A stretch of DNA of 64,000 nucleotides from Membranihabitans maritimus (GTDB lineage: Bacteria > Bacteroidota > Bacteroidia > Chitinophagales > Saprospiraceae), in assembly GCF_021729145.1 (NCBI RefSeq), contig NZ_JAJSLW010000025.1:1-64000 (forward strand). Direction: 5' to 3'. The first letter of the stretch is position 1; each line of letters opens with the position of its first letter. Made by a program: the position numbers and the translations under genes. Below the pieces are notes generated by a model, which was given only the letters and a program-made list of their open reading frames with translations, was not told the DNA's origin and did no database searches. Below, piece by piece: positions 45,217 to 54,282 of the stretch.

Positions 45217-48078
45217 ATGAAAGGTTTCAAGCTTGCATTACTTTGGTTGGTATTGAATTCATGTAGCAATTCCAATGATGTAAAAGTGGATAACCATCTT
45301 CCTGGTACGACCTTTTCCCAGTCTATTATTATCGATACCATTGCCATGGAACCGGAAATTATCAATCCCATGTCTTTGGCTCTAGCAGAAAATGGAGATA
45401 TTTTCGTTTCGCTTTCTCATACGTACAGATATGGGGAAGAAGGTGCTCCCGTAGAGGAGATTACAAATCCTATTAAAAGAATACGTTTGGATAAAAAGGG
45501 AAAGATCAAAGAAATTGATATTGTAGCTGATGGATTTGAAGATCCTGTTTTGGGATTGGATGTATTCGAAGGTAAACTATATGCCACTAACAGGGATATA
45601 GTTTTTTCGATGGATATCGATGAGAATGGAAGCAGGGCAACCAACAGGCAAATTTTAGTAAAGGATTCGGCCGATTCGTGGAATCCCTTTGGCCTATATA
45701 GGGTGAAAGTGGGTCCGGATAATAAATTGTGGATTGCAACGGCTGACCATCCGGTTAGTAAACCAGTCACACTAAGAGGTGTCGACGGGAAGGTTGTCAG
45801 GTTAAGTGGGCAAAGCGGAGGAATGGTCCGGTGTAATTTGGATGGCTCGGGACTTGAAAAAATTGTGGAAGGGTTAAGGGCTCCTTACGCTTTTGATATT
45901 GATCCCTGGGGGCATGTATGGATGATTTCAAATGGAGAGGGCAGTCCTAATATTTACCTGGATGTTATACCCGGAATGGACTATGGTTATGCATCGCGGG
46001 ATGTGACTTTTAATTGGTTAGCAGGTAAGACGGAATTATCTCCTCCAGTATATGAAATGGGGAATGGTGCTAATACGACCGCATTTCATTATTACAGCTC
46101 TATGTTTCATAAAAATTATTGGGGTAATATTATGGTATCTAATTGGGGAAGCCATGGGTACAATCCCAATAACAGATTGATCCGACTTTTTGAAAGGGAT
46201 TCTTTAGGAGATTTGGGAATAGGGGAGCGAGATTCTGCATTTTTTACTATGTTCGGAGATACACTTTTTCGACCGACAAGTATAGAATATGCTCCTGATG
46301 GCGGCCTATATCTTAGTGATTGGCATAGCAGGGATGATGAAAGTAACAATATGGGTAGAATATATAAATTTTCTACCAGGGAAAATGCAGTTGGAGAAAC
46401 GGGAGTATTCAATATTGATTTTGACAATAGTGAGCATGCAAAATTAATCACTCTTTTAAATGCTTCGAATCACAGCATTCGAGAAAGAGCCGCTAAAGTA
46501 TTATGTAATGAATTTTCAAATAGTATAGCAGATGCTTTGGGGAATTTAGCTGCGGAGGGCACGTCATTTGGCGCGGCTGAAAGTATTTGGGTATTGAGTA
46601 GGGTGAATACGTTCGAGGCTTATAAAGCAATGAAAAACGGCATGATGCATCGGGACGGAAAAGTACGGGCCCATTGCCTTAGGCAGTTGAGGCAAATGGC
46701 TGGACAGGATTTGAAAGGAGGAACGTATAAAAATACTTCATTACATGAAAGGTCCGGATTCCTTGAAGATCATTATAAATTTGTAAATAACTTCCATGTG
46801 GATGACGATCCGGAGGTGCGAATAGAAGCTGCTTTGGCCCTACCTGATTCACGTAAAGTAATGGATATATTTTCTGAAAACATAGGTAGTATTAGTGATA
46901 GAAGATTAAAGTATCTGATTGGGAATTATATAGGACGTCATGGACATAATAATATCCTTCTTGTTAAGAATCTTTTCGAATCAGATTCTAAAAAGGCTCA
47001 AGAGATTGCCTTAATAGCGATTGAAACTGCACTGGACAAAAACGAAGCCTTAAAAGGTGTTGTATCAAAATGGGAATTACCAAAAATATTTCGGGAAAAC
47101 AAAGGAGAATTATTGAAAGAACAATTAATTAGTGGGCATACTATTTCTTCTAATATTGAGAAAATTGAAGTACTTAAGGTTTTAAATAACAAATCAATTT
47201 CAGATCCTTCGCTATTTGAATTTCTAGAAGAATGTTTGCAAAGTGAAAATGATGAAATATTAATTCAATCAATCAGGATTCTAAAGGAGAATAAGTTGAG
47301 TGATAATGGTAAATCTCAACTGATTGATCTTTCCTTAAATAATGATAATAACCTGGTACGAATTGAAAGCATTTCTGCATTGGCAAAAAATTATCAGGAT
47401 GAGGATATAGGTCACTGGAAGAAGTTAGTAAATGATCCTTCAAAGGATATTTCTATAAGTACGATCAGGGCTATGTCGGAGTTGTTCCAAAATGCCAAAT
47501 CAAAGAAACTGATTCAAAGTCTTATCAATAATACTATTAAAAAAGATGCAGAACTTAAAGAAGAAACTTTACTGTTAATGGGTGATGATTTGGATGAACA
47601 AATCGAAAGTGATAATAAAAATATAGAACTCGAAGTACAAAATAAAATACAAAGTGCTTCTGCTGTGAGAGGAGAATATCTATTTCATTCACGGGAAGGT
47701 CTATGCAGTACCTGTCATTCGCTTGAACGAGATGTGAAAACCAAACTTGTTGGGCCTAACCTCACGGCCATCGGTAATTCCGTAAGTGAAAAATACCTGA
47801 TAGAGTCAGTTTTATTTCCGAGTAAGGATGTTAAAACAGGATATCAATTGGAGACTGTTTATACCCGGGATGGAAAATCGTATACAGGACAAACCGAAAT
47901 GGGTGAAAATACGTTAAACATTCATATTTTTAATTCTGACCCCGTTGAGCTGGAGCTCAATGATATCCAGCGTAGAGTTAAAAATAAAATGTCGTTGATG
48001 CCAGGAGGATATGGAATAAAATTTACTCCTTTAGAAATCGCTGATATAATTTCTTATCTTTTAACTTTAAAAGGGTAA
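45217..48078 (+). CDS. PVC-type haem dehydrogenase with HEAT repeats
   Basis: 953-residue lipoprotein (lipobox LNSC, Cys near 16). A sugar-dehydrogenase-like propeller spans about 40-395 (SLALAENGDIFVSLS; PYAFDIDPWGHVWMISNGEG; YAPDGGLYLSDWHSR), then a HEAT-repeat region of about 400 residues. A cytochrome c domain follows with CSTCH at 830-834 and the conserved LVGPNLTAIG and LFPSKDVKTGY segments, ending in MSLMPGGYG with the distal Met. Predicted to oxidise a sugar in the periplasm. First gene of the second catabolic block. Confidence 0.88.
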   Translation: MKGFKLALLWLVLNSCSNSNDVKVDNHLPGTTFSQSIIIDTIAMEPEIINPMSLALAENGDIFVSLSHTYRYGEEGAPVEEITNPIKRIRLDKKGKIKEIDIVADGFEDPVLGLDVFEGKLYATNRDIVFSMDIDENGSRATNRQILVKDSADSWNPFGLYRVKVGPDNKLWIATADHPVSKPVTLRGVDGKVVRLSGQSGGMVRCNLDGSGLEKIVEGLRAPYAFDIDPWGHVWMISNGEGSPNIYLDVIPGMDYGYASRDVTFNWLAGKTELSPPVYEMGNGANTTAFHYYSSMFHKNYWGNIMVSNWGSHGYNPNNRLIRLFERDSLGDLGIGERDSAFFTMFGDTLFRPTSIEYAPDGGLYLSDWHSRDDESNNMGRIYKFSTRENAVGETGVFNIDFDNSEHAKLITLLNASNHSIRERAAKVLCNEFSNSIADALGNLAAEGTSFGAAESIWVLSRVNTFEAYKAMKNGMMHRDGKVRAHCLRQLRQMAGQDLKGGTYKNTSLHERSGFLEDHYKFVNNFHVDDDPEVRIEAALALPDSRKVMDIFSENIGSISDRRLKYLIGNYIGRHGHNNILLVKNLFESDSKKAQEIALIAIETALDKNEALKGVVSKWELPKIFRENKGELLKEQLISGHTISSNIEKIEVLKVLNNKSISDPSLFEFLEECLQSENDEILIQSIRILKENKLSDNGKSQLIDLSLNNDNNLVRIESISALAKNYQDEDIGHWKKLVNDPSKDISISTIRAMSELFQNAKSKKLIQSLINNTIKKDAELKEETLLLMGDDLDEQIESDNKNIELEVQNKIQSASAVRGEYLFHSREGLCSTCHSLERDVKTKLVGPNLTAIGNSVSEKYLIESVLFPSKDVKTGYQLETVYTRDGKSYTGQTEMGENTLNIHIFNSDPVELELNDIQRRVKNKMSLMPGGYGIKFTPLEIADIISYLLTLKG

Positions 48079-48094
48079 TAAATAGTAAAATAAT

Positions 48095-48394
48095 ATGATA
48101 ACGCATTCTGTATTTTTCAAATTGAAACATTTGGAAGGCTCCAGGGAAGAAGCAGGATTTTTTAAGGAGGTAGAAAAGTTAAGGTCGATACCTAATATTA
48201 TGTCATTTTCTTATGTTGATGAAATCAGTCCAAAGAATGAGTTCCGATATGGATTGGTGCTGACCTTCGATAATCAGGATGACTACGAATTTTATAATAA
48301 CCACCCGGATCACCAGAGATTCGTTGAAAATATTTGGATCTCCCAGGTGGCTGATTTCCTTGAGATAGATTATGAATTGAAAGATATGGGTTGA
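48095..48394 (+). CDS. Dabb (stress-responsive A/B barrel) protein
   Basis: 99 residues: ITHSVFFKLKH at the start, VEKLRSIPNIMSFSYVDE, YGLVLTFDNQDDYEFYNNHP, DHQRFVE and a C-terminal VADFLEIDYE. This is the dimeric alpha-beta barrel (Dabb) fold, with the usual H-P-x-H motif. Members stabilise or transform small ligands, but no specific reaction can be assigned. It lies between the haem dehydrogenase and the SDR gene, only 2 bp from the latter. Confidence 0.88.
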   Translation: MITHSVFFKLKHLEGSREEAGFFKEVEKLRSIPNIMSFSYVDEISPKNEFRYGLVLTFDNQDDYEFYNNHPDHQRFVENIWISQVADFLEIDYELKDMG

Positions 48395-48396
48395 CG

Positions 48397-49170
48397 ATGG
48401 ACTGGAAGGTAGTTTTTATTACAGGAGCAGCAAATGGGATTGGTCTGGATATGGTCAGGGGGTTTTGTAAGTCTGGTTACAAAGTCAAGATGATTGATAT
48501 CAATCAGGATTTACTGATTCAGCGCGAAAGGGAATTGAAAGAGAAAGGCTTTCACGTAAGCATTGATTTTTGTGATGTGACAGATGAACATAGTGTTAAA
48601 GAAAAAATTGAGTCAACGATTGATAAATACGGAAAAATTGATGTTCTGGTAAACAATGCAGGGATTCAGCATGTCGCACTAATTGAGGATTTTTCTACCC
48701 AAAAATTTAAGCAACTACTTGATGTAATGGTAACAGGTGCCTTCATTACCACAAAACATGTATTCCCTGGAATGAAGAAAAATAATTTTGGTAGAATAAT
48801 CAATATGTCATCCATTAATGGCCTCATCGGCTTCGCGGGTAAATCCGCTTATAATAGTGCAAAACACGGGTTAATTGGACTCACAAAAGTGGCCGCCCTG
48901 GAAGGGGCTAATTTCGGCATTACCGCTAATGCAATTTGCCCGGGGTATATTGATACAGATATGGTACGGGGCCAATTGGAAGATCTTGCCAAAACACGAA
49001 ATATTAGTTTACATCAAGTGCTGGAGCAAATCATTTATCCCCTGGTTCCACAAAAGAGATTGATTCCCGTGTCGGAAGTGACCCAACTGGCACTTTATCT
49101 TGCGTCCGAGAAAACTTCATCAATAACAGGACAATCTATGGTCATTGACGGTGGCTATACCGTCCAATAA
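48397..49170 (+). CDS. Short-chain dehydrogenase/reductase
   Basis: 257 residues from ATG 48397, preferred over TTG 48391 because the frame then begins MDWKVVFITGAANGIGLDM with the standard SDR start. TGAANGIG binds the nucleotide, VNNAG is present and the catalytic set is Ser (NMSSINGLIG), Tyr and Lys (YNSAK). The end is SITGQSMVIDGGYTVQ. The ICPGYIDTDM loop resembles 3-hydroxybutyrate or sugar-alcohol dehydrogenases. Likely oxidises or reduces a small intermediate of the block. Cytoplasmic. Confidence 0.9.
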   Translation: MDWKVVFITGAANGIGLDMVRGFCKSGYKVKMIDINQDLLIQRERELKEKGFHVSIDFCDVTDEHSVKEKIESTIDKYGKIDVLVNNAGIQHVALIEDFSTQKFKQLLDVMVTGAFITTKHVFPGMKKNNFGRIINMSSINGLIGFAGKSAYNSAKHGLIGLTKVAALEGANFGITANAICPGYIDTDMVRGQLEDLAKTRNISLHQVLEQIIYPLVPQKRLIPVSEVTQLALYLASEKTSSITGQSMVIDGGYTVQ

Positions 49171-49181
49171 ATTTATATATA

Positions 49182-50480
49182 ATGATATCAAGGAGGAAAT
49201 TTATAAATCATTTGTCAGCAGCAGGTTTAGTATTTTCTGCCGGCCCGGAATTTTGGCGTTTTATTCAAAAGAATAATTTCCCTGTCCGTGCTATTACCAG
49301 GGGACCTAATTACCACTGGTTTGGGTATTATGATAAACTACAATTTAGTGCAGATAATAGATATGCGCTGGGTATGGAAGTAGATTTTGAAATGCGTTCT
49401 CCATCCAGTAAGGATATTGTAAAGTTGGGATATATCGACTTACAAGATAATGATACATGGACAGAAATTGGACAAAGCAGGTCCTGGGGGTGGCAACAGG
49501 GATGTATGCTTCAATGGGTTCCGGGATCAAGTTCGAAAGTGATTTGGAATGATCGCAGAGGGAAGGATTTTGTCTCAATTGTAAAAGATATTCATTCGGG
49601 AGAAGAAAAAGTACTACCCAGAGCTATTTATACTTTGAGCCCCGACGGTAAAACCGCGATTGGGACGGACTTCTCCAGGATACAGAATTACAGGAAAGGA
49701 TATGGATACCCCGGTGGCCGGGACCCCTATAAAGATCAAAATGCTCCTGCGGAATCGGGAATATATAAAATAGATCTAAAAACGGGAGCGGAAGAACTAT
49801 TGTTCTCTTACCAACAAATTGCCAATATACCCAATCAGGGAGAGGATCTCTCGGGGAAATGGCATTATTTTAACCATTTACTTATTAGCCCTGACAGTAG
49901 GAGATTTATTTTTCTCAATAGGTGGCGGGAATCAGCTATTCCCGATGATGTACTCAACAATCCCGAACAATACAATAAAATTCGGGGCAGGTATTCTACG
50001 CGGATGTTTACCGCGGGAATAGATGGCCGGGATATTTATCTTCTTGATCCTTCAGGTAAAACCTCGCACTTTATTTGGAAAGACCCCAATCACATAACGG
50101 CCTGGACTACACCAAATGGAAGGGAATCCGGGTTCTATGAACTTCGGGACCAATCAGAAACCATTCGAAAAGTGGGGGAAGGAATTATGATCCACAATGG
50201 CCATAATACTTTTTTACCGGGAACTCGTAAAGAATGGATCCTTAATGATACGTATCCCTTAGGGGATAAACGGGAACAAATTCCATATATTTATAATGAA
50301 GAATCAAATATAAGAATTGACCTCGGAAGATTTCATGAACCCAGGGAGTATAACGGTGAATGGCGTTGCGATACTCATCCCCGTTCAAGTAATGATGGGA
50401 ATTTGGTTTGTATTGACTCTACCCATGGAGGTAACGGTAGACAAATGTATTTAATTGATATAAGTGGTTTGGATTTATAA
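49182..50480 (+). CDS. Twin-arginine secreted beta-propeller protein, oligouronate-lyase-like layout
   Basis: 432 residues with a Tat-like start (MISRRKFINHLSAAGLVFSA). Repeated propeller strands are seen (YFNHLLISPDSRRFIFLNRW; VIWNDRRG; YTLSPDGKTAIGTDF), with His-rich loops: FNHLL, HNGHNTFLPG and RCDTHPRSSNDGNLVCIDST. Propellers with His ligands arranged this way occur in oligogalacturonate lyases (PL22), so a metal-dependent lyase is possible. That link is inference; no family can be fixed by eye. Confidence 0.6.
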   Translation: MISRRKFINHLSAAGLVFSAGPEFWRFIQKNNFPVRAITRGPNYHWFGYYDKLQFSADNRYALGMEVDFEMRSPSSKDIVKLGYIDLQDNDTWTEIGQSRSWGWQQGCMLQWVPGSSSKVIWNDRRGKDFVSIVKDIHSGEEKVLPRAIYTLSPDGKTAIGTDFSRIQNYRKGYGYPGGRDPYKDQNAPAESGIYKIDLKTGAEELLFSYQQIANIPNQGEDLSGKWHYFNHLLISPDSRRFIFLNRWRESAIPDDVLNNPEQYNKIRGRYSTRMFTAGIDGRDIYLLDPSGKTSHFIWKDPNHITAWTTPNGRESGFYELRDQSETIRKVGEGIMIHNGHNTFLPGTRKEWILNDTYPLGDKREQIPYIYNEESNIRIDLGRFHEPREYNGEWRCDTHPRSSNDGNLVCIDSTHGGNGRQMYLIDISGLDL

Positions 50481-50525
50481 TTGATTCTGTAATTATTTTT
50501 TGGTGAATATGTTAACCATTTAATT

Positions 50526-51392
50526 ATGATGCTTCCCATTACAAGAAGAACTGCTATTTTTGCGTTAGGAGGACTAGGATTATCAGCTTATATACCCACT
50601 AGAAATAAAAAGAATATGTATCCTGGAAAATTAAAGATTGGAGCTTGTGACTGGTCCATTGGAAATCACAGTAATGTAGAAGCTTTTTATGAGGCAAAAA
50701 AAATCGGGTTGGATGGTGTGCAGGTTAGTTTGGGAAAGCAGGAAAATAATATGCACCTCAGAAAAAAATCAATCCAGGATGAATATCTCGGTGCCTCTAA
50801 GTCAACTGGAGTAGAAATAGCAAGCCTGGCAATTGGAGAACTCAACAAGTATCCCTACAAATCCGATCCCCAAACTATTCAATGGGTGGCTGATAGTATT
50901 GATGTTGCTGCAAATCTGAATTGTAACGTAGTTTTATTAGCTTTTTTTGGAAGTGGAGATCTCAAAGGTGATTTGTCCGGACAGAAGGAGGTTATCGATA
51001 GATTGAGGGAAGTGATGCCGGAAGCTGAAGCAAAAGGGATTATTTTGGGAATTGAATCCTGGTTGAGTGGGGATGAACATTTGTCGATAATTGATGCCGT
51101 TGGATCAGGGAATCTCAAAATTTATTATGACGTGGCCAATTCAGAAAAAATGGGGTATGATATTTATAGGGAAATACGCCAATTAGGTAATCAAATATGT
51201 GAAATTCACATGAAGGAAAATGGCTTTTTACTTGGGCAGGGAAGGGTTGACTTCAATAAAGTGAGAGAAGCAATGGAAGAAATTGATTACAGTGGTTGGA
51301 TACAAATAGAAGGCGCAGTGCCCCCCGGCGAGGGAATGCGTGAAAGTTATATCGCTAATAACAGGTTTTTGAGAGAAACCTTTGACATATGA
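50526..51392 (+). CDS. Xylose isomerase-like TIM-barrel protein (sugar isomerase/epimerase)
   Basis: 288 residues with an N-terminal Tat-type signal (LPITRRTAIFALGGLGL), so exported. The TIM-barrel strands are clear: KIGACDWSIGNHS, GLDGVQVSLG, NCNVVLLAFFGSG, ILGIESWLSG (metal Glu), LKIYYDVAN (Asp), EIHMKEN (His) and WIQIEGAV (Glu). Exported members of this family are often found with Gfo/Idh proteins in 3-keto-glycoside degradation. Its stop overlaps the ATG of the haem dehydrogenase gene by 4 bp. Confidence 0.85.
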   Translation: MMLPITRRTAIFALGGLGLSAYIPTRNKKNMYPGKLKIGACDWSIGNHSNVEAFYEAKKIGLDGVQVSLGKQENNMHLRKKSIQDEYLGASKSTGVEIASLAIGELNKYPYKSDPQTIQWVADSIDVAANLNCNVVLLAFFGSGDLKGDLSGQKEVIDRLREVMPEAEAKGIILGIESWLSGDEHLSIIDAVGSGNLKIYYDVANSEKMGYDIYREIRQLGNQICEIHMKENGFLLGQGRVDFNKVREAMEEIDYSGWIQIEGAVPPGEGMRESYIANNRFLRETFDI

Positions 51393-54235
51393 AAAAGGAG
51401 GTAATTGGATTCTTGATTATTGGATTATACCTACTTATTTCTTGTAATATCAACGACCAATCGATAGAAATAAAGAATGATTTAATGGTGGCTGGAGACC
51501 TCGAAGCCATCTTATGGGCTGAAACACCTCAGTTTTATAACCCCACAGCCATGGATGTCGACTACAAAGGCAGACTATGGGTCACGGAAGCAGTTAACTA
51601 TAGATCCTTTAAACACGATGGAAAAAATCCTTTTCATCATCCAAATGGTGATAGAGTAGTTATCCTGGAAGATACGGATGGTGATGGGCATGCTGATTCG
51701 TCTAAAGTCTTTGTGCAGGATAAAGATTTACAAGCTCCGGTTGGAATTGCGGTCATCGGAAATAAAGTGATTGTTTCTTCTGCTCCATCATTAATTGTTT
51801 ATACTGACAATAATGGGGATGATATTCCAGATGACAAAGAAATCTTCCTAACGGGTTTTGGAGGATATGATCACGATCATTCTCTCCATTCCGTTATTGC
51901 CGGACCTGATGGTAATTGGTACTTCAATACAGGAAATGCCGGTCCCCATATTGTCGAGGATAATGATGGTTGGACTTTGCGTTCAGGTAGTATATATAAT
52001 GGAGGTACTCCTTATAATACTGACAACAAACCCGGTTTGGTCAGTGACGATGGACGAATTTGGACAGGAGGCCTGGCATTGCGTATTTCCCCGGGCGGAA
52101 AAGGATTGAAAGTAATGGCTCATAATTTCCGGAATGCTTATGAGCTTACTCTTGATTCTTATGGTAATATGTGGCAAAATGATAATGACGATGAAGTTTC
52201 GGCTTGTCGGGCGACATGGGTAATGGAAAATGGAAACGCAGGCTATTTTAATGCTGATGGCAGTCGCAGTTGGCGTGCAGATCAAAGACCGGGGCAAAGT
52301 ATCTTTACGGCACATTGGCATCAGGAGGATCCTGGTGTCATGCCAGCAGGTGATAACACAGGTTCTGGAGCTCCGACAGGGGTAGCAATTTATGAATCGG
52401 ATATTTTGGGTAAAGAATATCAAGGAATGTTTTTGAGTGCCGATGCTGGAAGAAACGTAGTATTTGGATACAAACCAACAGTTATCGGAGCCGGTTTTGA
52501 TCTTTCCAATCCCATAAAATTAGCTACCTCAGTCAGGGAATCTACAGAAGATTACAGATGGAATAATATGAACATCGATTCAACCAAGTGGTTCCGTCCG
52601 AGTGATGTGGTAATTGGAACTGATGGGGCAATATACATTTGTGATTGGTATGACCCCATAGTCGGAGGACATGCAATGCACGATACCACGGGATATGGAC
52701 GAATATATCGAATTACTCCAAAAGGACAGAGGTTGGGCGTCCCCAAATTAGACCTTAATACTAAAGAAGGTCAAATTCAAGCCCTTCTTAATCCGGCGAT
52801 AAATGTTAGGAATTTGGGATTTACAGCACTCAGTAATCGAGGTGAAAATATAGTAAATGATATACTCGAGATCGTCAATAATTCTTCGAATCCGTATCAC
52901 CAGGCTCGTGCAGTGTGGTTATTGTCTACACTGGGGCCTTCCGGAATGAAAGAAGTGGAGAAAATTTTTGAGTATGGGGGTGAAGATCTGCGAATTGTTG
53001 CTCTGCGAGCCCTTAAAACTTGTATTGAGGTTCCTCTTGATTTGTATGAAAAGGGTTCTAAAGATCCATCGCCTGCGGTTCGCAGGGAAGTGGCTATTGC
53101 TATTAGGGATTTACCCTACAGGGAATCCAAACAACTACTATTTACGTTGCTAGAAGGATATGACGGAAAAGATCGATGGTATCTTGAAGCGCTAGGCACA
53201 GCAGCGTGTGGAAAGGAGTCACAACTGTACATTGATATATTGAGATCTTATGGCGAGGATCCAGTGAAATGGCCGGAAAATGTATTTAACTTTGTCTGGA
53301 GATTACACCCCGAAAAATCGGTTGAATCTTTTAAAGCAATTGTATTAAGCGATGAATCCTTACTGGAGCAAAGAAAAAAGGCAATGGTTGGCCTGGCGTT
53401 TATTTCTACTAAAGAATCAGCAATGGCAATGCAGGAAATAGTAAGATTAAGCAATAATGAAGTGGTTCAGGAATATGGAGAGTGGTGGTTAAGGTATAGA
53501 GCATCGAATGATTGGGCCGGATACTATAAAATAATGAATAAGAAGGAAGAAATTCCCGGGGAGGTTCGCGAATGGCGAAATCTTTTGCTGGCTGAAGACT
53601 CTTCAAAGGATGCTAAAAGTAAAGCAATTGTAGCCATGGCACAGGATCCTTACGGAGGTGAAATGTTACTTCAGATTGCTGCGGGCAATCGGATATCAAA
53701 AGAGTTAAAAGACATTGCAGCCAATTATATTTTTTCTAATCCCAATCAATCTGTTAGGGTATTGGCAGGAGAGTATTTCGATGCCCCATTAGCTGAAAAA
53801 AAAATTAGTATATCTGAAGTTCTGGACTTAACCGGGGATTCGGATAAAGGCGGTGAAGTGTATAGGGAAAAATGTAGTAGTTGTCACAAAGTCAATGAGA
53901 TGGGTGCGGATATAGGACCTGATTTAACTAATATTAGAAATAAACTGGATCGTAAGGCAATGTTGGATGCCATTATCAACCCCGGCGCAGACATAGTTTT
54001 TGGATATGAGCCCTGGTTGATCACCACCGAAGATAGTACTACGGTCTTTGGTTTTGTACAAAGTGAGGGTGATTTTATATCGGTGAGAGATGCATCGGGA
54101 GAAGTTATTCCTATCCCATCTAGTAAAATTGTAAAAAGGGAACGCACCGGATCGTTGATGCCTGATCCGGCTTCCTTGAATTTGTCCAATCAGGACCTTT
54201 CTGATATCGTAGCTTATCTTATTAATTTGAAATAG
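51389..54235 (+). CDS. PVC-type haem dehydrogenase
   Basis: 948-residue lipoprotein (lipobox LISC, Cys near 19). Propeller about 35-460 with MDVDYKGRLWVTEAVNYR, calcium-loop-like DTDGDGHADS and the stretch DNNGDDIPDD; VVIGTDGAIYICDWYDP marks its last blade. HEAT-like repeats run to about 790. The cytochrome c domain has CSSCH at 829-833, then GPDLTNIRNKLDRK and the characteristic PVC tail IVFGYEPW...SGEVIPIPSSKI...GSLMPDP. It starts inside the stop of the isomerase gene, so translation is probably coupled. Confidence 0.9.
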   Translation: MKKEVIGFLIIGLYLLISCNINDQSIEIKNDLMVAGDLEAILWAETPQFYNPTAMDVDYKGRLWVTEAVNYRSFKHDGKNPFHHPNGDRVVILEDTDGDGHADSSKVFVQDKDLQAPVGIAVIGNKVIVSSAPSLIVYTDNNGDDIPDDKEIFLTGFGGYDHDHSLHSVIAGPDGNWYFNTGNAGPHIVEDNDGWTLRSGSIYNGGTPYNTDNKPGLVSDDGRIWTGGLALRISPGGKGLKVMAHNFRNAYELTLDSYGNMWQNDNDDEVSACRATWVMENGNAGYFNADGSRSWRADQRPGQSIFTAHWHQEDPGVMPAGDNTGSGAPTGVAIYESDILGKEYQGMFLSADAGRNVVFGYKPTVIGAGFDLSNPIKLATSVRESTEDYRWNNMNIDSTKWFRPSDVVIGTDGAIYICDWYDPIVGGHAMHDTTGYGRIYRITPKGQRLGVPKLDLNTKEGQIQALLNPAINVRNLGFTALSNRGENIVNDILEIVNNSSNPYHQARAVWLLSTLGPSGMKEVEKIFEYGGEDLRIVALRALKTCIEVPLDLYEKGSKDPSPAVRREVAIAIRDLPYRESKQLLFTLLEGYDGKDRWYLEALGTAACGKESQLYIDILRSYGEDPVKWPENVFNFVWRLHPEKSVESFKAIVLSDESLLEQRKKAMVGLAFISTKESAMAMQEIVRLSNNEVVQEYGEWWLRYRASNDWAGYYKIMNKKEEIPGEVREWRNLLLAEDSSKDAKSKAIVAMAQDPYGGEMLLQIAAGNRISKELKDIAANYIFSNPNQSVRVLAGEYFDAPLAEKKISISEVLDLTGDSDKGGEVYREKCSSCHKVNEMGADIGPDLTNIRNKLDRKAMLDAIINPGADIVFGYEPWLITTEDSTTVFGFVQSEGDFISVRDASGEVIPIPSSKIVKRERTGSLMPDPASLNLSNQDLSDIVAYLINLK

Positions 54236-54282
54236 TTTATATTCAGGTTTTACATTTTCGGGAGCTAAATATAAATTATGTA